Translations under genes and position numbers: made by a program | Assembly: GCA_038230415.1 (NCBI GenBank) | Contig: JBBRNH010000061.1 | Coordinates: 1-34,907 of the forward strand | Direction: 5' to 3' | Length of the DNA stretch: 34,907 nt | DNA from: JBBRNH01 sp038230415 | Lineage (GTDB): Bacteria > Bacteroidota > Bacteroidia > Cytophagales > Spirosomataceae | The notes under the pieces: model-generated | Seen by the model: the letters and a program-made list of their open reading frames with translations, nothing else | Database searches by the model: none | Told to the model about the DNA's origin: nothing | Part shown: in pieces, positions 30,156 to 34,907 of the stretch | Layout of the letters: each line of letters begins with the position of its first letter | Position numbering within the stretch: position 1 is the first letter of the stretch

Positions 30156-30496
30156 AGCTGGTTAGTAAAACGAGTACTGATGCAAGCTATTTCCTGCCCG
30201 GAGATAGCTTGTGCTGTTCGGGATAATCAATGGATACAGTCTTCTGAATGGCTACCCGAACCGGGTATGTACTTAGTCATGCACTTTATCCGTCAATGCT
30301 TCTCAAATGCCCCTGCTACGTGTGACAACTGTATTCAGTTAAGCCGCTTAGTCGCGTAATCGTTAAGCCTAACGATGGCCTGTCACCGTAAAATTACGAT
30401 TTCCTTCGCCCTGACATAGGTTCCTCAAACCGCCTGCATGAGCCAGTTTAGAGCTTTTGCGTCGTTAAATTAACTATTAACGGACGGAAACGAACG
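30156..30496. other. 341-base intergenic stretch with several hairpins
   Basis: No gene is seen. Hairpins are CAAGCTAT-T-TCC with GGA-G-ATAGCTTG (30183-30211), TACCCG/CGGGTA with a 3-base loop (30253-30267) and ATCGTTA/TAACGAT with a 4-base loop (30359-30376). None is followed by a T-run, so these are not standard terminators. Just before the next gene is a palindromic, AT-rich GTTAAATTAAC (30464-30474). Confidence 0.45.
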
Positions 30497-31132
30497 ATGG
30501 ATAACGCACAACGAACCACCCAATCAGACGACACCGAGAAAACGTGTCGTACCTGTAATACGCCATTCACTGCTAACGCGGCCCGGCACATCTACTGCTC
30601 CGATAACTGCCGCGTTAAAGCCCATCACGCCAAAAAACGCGAGACAAAACTGGCCGCCGAGAGACTTCGGGTGCATAGCAAAGTCTGGCGAACGACTGTA
30701 CCCGTTACAGCGATCACCCCGGCCAGGTCTCATCCGCACCAGGTCTTGCCCTCCGTTTCATCAACCATGCCACTTCCGGCTACATCCGTCCGGTATGACT
30801 CACTGCCACTGACTCCGGCACAGCCAAGATGGGAGGTGCGTAAACTTGAGAGCGACCTGGCTTATTTGCAGGAGGGCTATCACTGGCCCCAAACCTGCCT
30901 TTGGTTGGGTGCCAGCACCGGGCTGTTGGTCGGGCTGCTCACGGGGAAGCGACAACCGATGGGAGGCCAAACCATTGTCCGACTCATTGTATGTGCGGTA
31001 TTGCTGGGTATTGTGGGCTGGGTAGCCGGGTATTACATAGGCCGGTGGACATTGTCGGTGGATAGTTACCGGCAGCAGCAGGTACAACGAATCGAGCAGC
31101 AAATCGCGCAACTGGCACCATTGGCTGTTTAG
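30497..31132 (+). CDS. Zinc-ribbon protein with two membrane helices
   Basis: The 211-residue protein has a zinc ribbon at about residues 17-38 (CRTCNTPF, then YCSDNCRVKAHHAKKR) with C-x2-C and C-x3-C knuckles, similar to small zinc fingers of phage and mobile-element proteins. A polar linker follows with Pro and Ser runs, then two hydrophobic segments (about 137-152 and 160-182, GLLVGLLTG and IVCAVLLGIVGWVAGYYIG) and a Gln-rich helical tail (YRQQQVQRIEQQIAQ), which may form a coiled coil. The combination of a nucleic-acid-type zinc ribbon with a membrane anchor is unusual. Function unknown. It converges with a short opposite-strand frame. Confidence 0.75.
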   Translation: MDNAQRTTQSDDTEKTCRTCNTPFTANAARHIYCSDNCRVKAHHAKKRETKLAAERLRVHSKVWRTTVPVTAITPARSHPHQVLPSVSSTMPLPATSVRYDSLPLTPAQPRWEVRKLESDLAYLQEGYHWPQTCLWLGASTGLLVGLLTGKRQPMGGQTIVRLIVCAVLLGIVGWVAGYYIGRWTLSVDSYRQQQVQRIEQQIAQLAPLAV

Positions 31133-31326
31133 TCGAGTATGACTCGTCCTAATAATGTCTTACCGGCCAGTCGCTTCTTTACTTCAACGATTCGTTCTTC
31201 GGGCATGAGCATCTCGTGAGGCTCTAAAAAACCGCTAATTGAACGCTCTGGATAGTTGCCGGCAATCTCAAGAAGCGACAGCCGGGTGCCTGACCCGGAG
31301 ACGGGTAATACATCAATATCATTCAC
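31129..31326 (-). CDS. Short conserved-looking frame without ATG
   Basis: The 65-codon frame from a GTG has protein-like composition (LSLLEIAGNYPERSISGFLEPHEMLMPEERIVEVKKRLAGKTLLGRVILD over its length, in segments) and a good end. The frame stays open 13 more codons upstream without an ATG, so it may be a small gene starting at GTG or the remaining 3' end of a larger gene. Its stop overlaps that of the zinc-ribbon gene by 3 bases. No family recognised. Confidence 0.4.
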   Translation of the reverse strand: MNDIDVLPVSGSGTRLSLLEIAGNYPERSISGFLEPHEMLMPEERIVEVKKRLAGKTLLGRVILD

Positions 31327-31431
31327 CGCAGTGGTGGCATCGGTTTGACTACTGACCCGCTCGCATCAGTCAATTGTTATAAAAAGGGCTAAATTGCTTA
31401 CCTTCGGGGTAGGGATCGTTACTATTACGCC

Positions 31432-31504
31432 AACCGCCAATCCACTAAATCGGTGCCATCCATGCGTGTTCAGCATCTGTATTGGTAACGCTAACTTGGC
31501 GGTT
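31432..31504. repeat. Inverted repeat upstream of the DUF2442 genes
   Basis: AACCGCCAA (31432-31440) and its exact complement TTGGCGGTT (31496-31504) enclose 55 bases. The repeat lies about 90 bases before the start at 31596. It could be a regulatory stem, an operator pair or the remains of element ends; the sequence alone does not decide. Confidence 0.45.
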
Positions 31505-31595
31505 TAGGCCTCCACGCAGGAGAATCGGGCCGTAAACCAGATTTTGGCGCGTCGGTTTAACGTTGAGCCAACCCAGTCACTTTAATCCGCATAGC

Positions 31596-32360
31596 ATGGG
31601 AATGTTTGATTATGTGCATATCAACGTGGCTAAACTGCCCGCCACGCCCCAGGAACGGAAACGGCTGGCAAAAGCGACGTTTCAGACCAAGTCGCTGAGG
31701 AAAGAACTCTCCAGTATGTACATCACGGACGCGGGTTTTCTGGAGACGGATGATGCTGATTTGTTTTCCGAAGAGGGAGAAACTCGGACGGTTGGCTGGG
31801 GGCCGGATATCATTGAAACGCGGTCTGTTGCTGCCCATGAGGAACGGTTCAGACTCACCGACGCACACGGCGTGATTACGTTCTATGCCTACGAAGAAGG
31901 CGACCTGTACAGCTACAACGCGCTGTTTATTGACGGACGGCTGCGGGTGATTCTGCCCGACAGGCCGGTTGATGACTGTACTCCGCTGCCGGTGCAGCAT
32001 GGTAATACGTGCCGGTGGTCGGGCGAGCTACCCGTTGCGCCCACGTCTGCGCGGCCTACTCCTACCGCCGAAGCAGAGCCTGCCGGAAAGGTGACGATGG
32101 CGGGCGATTCCCGAACCGGCCCGGCAGTTGAAGGCTTACCGCACTGGACGCAGGTTGCGGTTATTGACCCGTTTATCGTCTTTACGTTCAGTGACGGGCG
32201 GGTTTTACAGGTGCCGCTGGCCTGGTCGGAGAAGCTGAACCGGGCCACACCAGAGCAACAAAGCAACGTGATTGTTAGTGAGTTATATGCCTTCTGGGAT
32301 GATATAGACGAGATTATTGGGGTCGAGAATGTGCTCTATGGCAATCGGCTGATCTTGTAG
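31596..32360 (+). CDS. MGMFD-type N-terminus fused to a DUF2442-like domain
   Basis: The ATG at 31596 gives the start MGMFDYVHINVAKLP, which resembles a widespread phage and bacterial family opening MGMFDxV..LP and continuing with FQTK.L...L..Y.IT..G.L; here FQTKSLRKELSSMYITDAGFL (about residues 30-50). After a Pro/Ala-rich linker (about 150-175), the C-terminal 75 residues (VAVIDPFIVFTFSDGRVLQVPLAW and WDDIDEIIGVENVLYG) match the DUF2442 pattern. The 254-residue protein is soluble. The next gene also has a DUF2442-like domain and starts right after its stop codon, so they are an operon. Some DUF2442 proteins pair with DUF4160 as putative toxin-antitoxin systems; no DUF4160 is seen here. Confidence 0.7.
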   Translation: MGMFDYVHINVAKLPATPQERKRLAKATFQTKSLRKELSSMYITDAGFLETDDADLFSEEGETRTVGWGPDIIETRSVAAHEERFRLTDAHGVITFYAYEEGDLYSYNALFIDGRLRVILPDRPVDDCTPLPVQHGNTCRWSGELPVAPTSARPTPTAEAEPAGKVTMAGDSRTGPAVEGLPHWTQVAVIDPFIVFTFSDGRVLQVPLAWSEKLNRATPEQQSNVIVSELYAFWDDIDEIIGVENVLYGNRLIL

Positions 32361-33041
32361 GTGTTGTCGCTATTGAGCCTGTATGACACCGTAAGCGAGG
32401 AGGACTTATTAACCGAAACCCCTGAATCCTACATGACCCGGCAGCAATTCGCCCGTAATTATCAGAACGCAGTCAGCCGCCTGACTAATCTTATCGCTGA
32501 TGCAGACACGCAGATAGACCGGGCGAGAACGTATGAGGATGACCTGACCGAACGGCAATATCAGCACCTACGGGCTGACTACCAAAGCCAGTTGACGGCC
32601 CTGCTCAATCAAACCCCGGTAGCTATATCAAACCATTTCTCTGGCACCACCCGGCGGCTGTGCAGGGCTGCCCGCTCAAAAATGTTGTCGGCACCGACTA
32701 TCCGGCCCCAGCTTGTGGCGGTACTTCATGTCGAACCCTTTCGCATTTTTACCCGGTGGTCAAACGGCGAATGTCGGGTGAATGATTACAATGCTTTGCA
32801 GACTGAGTGGGCCGGAAGTTCGTCTGTGTTTTACCGGCAACTGGCACAATGGGAGAACTTTCGGACGGTAGAAGTAGGCGAAACCAAGTGTTTGCAATGG
32901 CCTGCGGTACTGATAGAATTTATAGACACCGCCGGGCTGCTTCGCCGTGATCCGGTCGATTTTGATAGCGGGATGGCTTACTCAGAAAGCCAGTTGGTAA
33001 TCGGAGAAACGTTTTGGCAGGAGCAGGAAGCGATAGGATAA
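32361..33041 (+). CDS. Protein with C-terminal DUF2442-like domain
   Basis: A GTG start at 32361 abuts the previous stop. The 226-residue protein has a helical N-terminal region (about 1-110) with TRQQFARNYQNAVSRLTNLIADADTQ and other likely coiled-coil segments, then a DUF2442-like domain: VAVLHVEPFRIFTRWSNGECRVNDYNAL, SSVFYRQLAQWENFRTVEV and CLQWPAVL (about 117-185). This follows the family order of a strand with NGE, a region with VF..L.d...F..V and a final W. It has no signal peptide or membrane helix. Its end overlaps the open frame of the third gene. Function unknown; its tandem partner has a different DUF2442 form. Confidence 0.65.
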   Translation: MLSLLSLYDTVSEEDLLTETPESYMTRQQFARNYQNAVSRLTNLIADADTQIDRARTYEDDLTERQYQHLRADYQSQLTALLNQTPVAISNHFSGTTRRLCRAARSKMLSAPTIRPQLVAVLHVEPFRIFTRWSNGECRVNDYNALQTEWAGSSSVFYRQLAQWENFRTVEVGETKCLQWPAVLIEFIDTAGLLRRDPVDFDSGMAYSESQLVIGETFWQEQEAIG

Positions 33042-33088
33042 ACATCGTTGACAGACATAGAGCCGAACTAAATCTGTCTTTAGAAACA

Positions 33089-33580
33089 ATGATCTATAAC
33101 CAGTTACAGGCCCGTTTTGAGCGTGTTCCACCCGGACGATATGATCGCATTCGGTTAACGGCAGTACTGCTGGTTGATGGTAAGCCACTGGTAGATTTTG
33201 GTTACTACACCGTTGATGTCGATGCGTTGTCTCAAAGCATTCAGGTATCGGGTACATTCGACATTCTTACCTGCGATTGCGGGGTGGCCGGTTGTGCCGG
33301 ACTCAATTCTGGCATTCACATTGAGCATGAGGGAAATCAGATTCGCTGGAATCTAACCGAACCTTTACCTGCCCGTTCGTTTACCTTTGAACAGGGACAG
33401 TACCAACACGCTGTTTATCAGTTGCAAAAGGCAATTTTTCACTTGATTGAAAAGGAGTATGACTTGGACGAATATGGCGATTCTCTACTGGTGCCTTTTG
33501 ACTGGACGGAATGGGCGTTCCTGCAAAAATGGCTCGATCAACGAATCCAAAAAATGAAAACAGATGAAATTCCGGAGTAA
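33089..33580 (+). CDS. CxCG-motif protein of unknown function
   Basis: The ATG at 33089 is used; TTG at 33014 would overlap the preceding gene by 28 bases. The 163-residue product has LLVDGKPLVDFGYYTVDVDALSQS, then FDILTCDCGVAGCAG near residues 80-94 (Cys-x-Cys-Gly-x3-Cys), a strand pair IHIEHEGNQIRWNL and a FTFEQGQYQHAVYQL helix. I recall a family of uncharacterised bacterial proteins with the pattern tCxCGxxGCaGi...W...F.f....Y, but have no name for it. The three cysteines could bind zinc. It follows the two DUF2442 genes in the same direction and may belong to the same operon; it is the last gene before the CRISPR array. Confidence 0.7.
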   Translation: MIYNQLQARFERVPPGRYDRIRLTAVLLVDGKPLVDFGYYTVDVDALSQSIQVSGTFDILTCDCGVAGCAGLNSGIHIEHEGNQIRWNLTEPLPARSFTFEQGQYQHAVYQLQKAIFHLIEKEYDLDEYGDSLLVPFDWTEWAFLQKWLDQRIQKMKTDEIPE

Positions 33581-33724
33581 ACTAAAATCGTCGCTGCAAC
33601 CAGCCATGACCCACAAAACCAACGAACTCCGACCTATACAACGCTTTTCTGACTGGTTCCCGCGCTATTGAGCAAGCCACGCGGCAGGCCGGTGTACCGC
33701 CCGCTGCGGGCGACTCCCAGACCT

Positions 33725-34907
33725 CTTTCAATACCCGTAGGTGCGATTGATTCGCCCCGCTCAAAGAGGGGTTCATGGCGATCTGGGATGCCTTTCAATA
33801 CCCGTAGGTGCGATTGATTCCTTGATTTCCAGACCGATGCCCGGCACCTCCAATGCCTTTCAATACCCGTAGGTGCGATTGATTCCACGACGAGTTTGTC
33901 GCGGTTGGCAACGAAAGCCCTTTCAATACCCGTAGGTGCGATTGATTCCTGGGCTGCCGGGCTGCTCAACAAGCCCTTGTCGGCTTTCAATACCCGTAGG
34001 TGCGATTGATTCGGGCTGAGTGTCTGGCGAACCGAGAAAGTGTATCCCTTTCAATACCCGTAGGTGCGATTGATTCCGTTTGCTGTTCCGGGGTCGGTTC
34101 GGTCACAAAGACCTTTCAATACCCGTAGGTGCGATTGATTCCTGATTGGGCCGGGCTACTTCCGGGGGTATTTCATGCTTTCAATACCCGTAGGTGCGAT
34201 TGATTCCGGAAAAATTGCTATGAAGCTATTTGTTGGTGAAATCCTTTCAATACCCGTAGGTGCGATTGATTCCCACCACCACCGAATACGTCCCAAATAA
34301 CACTCCCTGCTTTCAATACCCGTAGGTGCGATTGATTCTTGTCTGCCATTTGTTTAGTTTGTCAGTGAATCAATCTTTCAATACCCGTAGGTGCGATTGA
34401 TTCAGATTGTGGCTACCGTGACCACTGCCAGTAAAATCACTTTCAATACCCGTAGGTGCGATTGATTCAATTTTAGCGCATTCATTCTGAACTGCGATTT
34501 TCACCTTTCAATACCCGTAGGTGCGATTGATTCTGGGAGTTGGTCTCCCATACTTTTTGCAGGCAATCAATCCTTTCAATACCCGTAGGTGCGATTGATT
34601 CAAATTACCGATCACGCGCTGATAGGGTTTCTCGATTACTTTCAATACCCGTAGGTGCGATTGATTCCCAAGCTGGAACTGCTGAGCCTGCCCGCCGATT
34701 TTACTTTCAATACCCGTAGGTGCGATTGATTCACCACTGGCACCCTATCAGAAAGTTCATCCGGTAACTTTCAATACCCGTAGGTGCGATTGATTCCTTG
34801 GTGTGGCTCTGATTATCATAGGAGTTTTCTGCCTTTCAATACCCGTAGGTGCGATTGATTCACGCACAGAACGCACAGAACACCCACAGACACTACGTGC
34901 CTTTCAA
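33725..34907 (-). CRISPR. CRISPR array, 18 complete repeats plus a cut one
   Basis: Repeat units of 29 bases (plus-strand start CTTTCAATACCC, end GATTGATTC) are identical in all 18 complete copies; a 19th begins at 34901 and is cut by the window edge. The 18 spacers are 34-39 bases long and unrelated to each other. Repeat starts are 33725, 33792, 33857, 33920, 33984, 34048, 34113, 34178, 34244, 34310, 34375, 34440, 34505, 34573, 34639, 34704, 34768 and 34833. Read on the minus strand the repeat ends in ATTGAAAG, the 5' handle typical of type I-A/B/D and type III crRNAs, so transcription is probably leftward and the leader lies beyond the right edge. No cas gene is visible. The last 144 bases before the first repeat hold no gene or degenerate repeat. 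Confidence 0.97.

Noticed and set aside
33581..33724. A degenerate terminal CRISPR repeat left of the first complete repeat
   Set aside because: No stretch of these 144 bases aligns with the repeat beyond a few bases; only a GC-rich palindrome (CGCCCGC/GCGGGCG) is seen there.
33582..33990. Two leftward open frames at the start of the CRISPR array
   Set aside because: They translate the CRISPR repeat itself (the peptide SIAPTGIER recurs at each repeat) and are not genes.

Overview
The window looks like a chromosomal segment from a member of the Bacteroidota, most likely Cytophagales (Spirosoma-like). The evidence is a type IX secretion C-terminal sorting signal (VYPNP), Bacteroidota-type -7 promoter boxes (TAnnTTTG) in front of several genes, carboxynorspermidine decarboxylase, a DUF1684 protein and a Bacteroidota-style integrase. 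The organism call is inference from gene content; no marker gene such as rRNA is present.

Layout. From 1 to 6211 everything reads leftward: a truncated T9SS-secreted protein, a PASTA-domain membrane protein, riboflavin synthase, then a tightly coupled four-gene operon (cupin sugar isomerase, PLP sugar aminotransferase, family 2 glycosyltransferase, SAM methyltransferase; each junction overlaps by 4 or 10 bases) that probably makes or attaches an amino-deoxysugar. From 6289 to 9536 four rightward genes follow: DUF1684 protein, exported protein, NspC and a small membrane protein. From 9576 to 17269 there are two different photolyases, a beta-lactamase-fold serine hydrolase, a Tat-exported cupin, an orphan PD-(D/E)XK-like protein and a GMC oxidoreductase. 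From 17278 to 26351 the genes are housekeeping: DapF, ribosomal protein L19, NAD(P)HX repair enzyme, FeoB/FeoA, sigma-54, a PAP2-like membrane protein and an enoyl-CoA hydratase.

At 26403 lies a tRNA-Arg(ACG), and immediately behind it the content changes to an accessory region that runs off the right edge: a tyrosine integrase, an AT-rich orphan gene, an excisionase-like HTH protein, a hairpin-rich stretch that looks like a structured RNA ending in an intrinsic terminator, two tandem DnaA boxes in front of an unknown gene, a zinc-ribbon membrane protein, two neighbouring proteins with DUF2442-type domains, a CxCG-motif protein, and a CRISPR array of 18 complete identical repeats plus a cut one. 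No cas gene is visible. This is best read as the left part of an island integrated at the tRNA-Arg 3' end; its right end is not in the window.

The most unexpected pattern is a set of six loci carrying degenerate repeats with an exact 7-base period. Four of them have two arms in inverted orientation. The words differ completely from locus to locus but the architecture is the same, and one copy sits in frame inside nspC. The second is the structured RNA candidate between the excisionase gene and the DnaA boxes.
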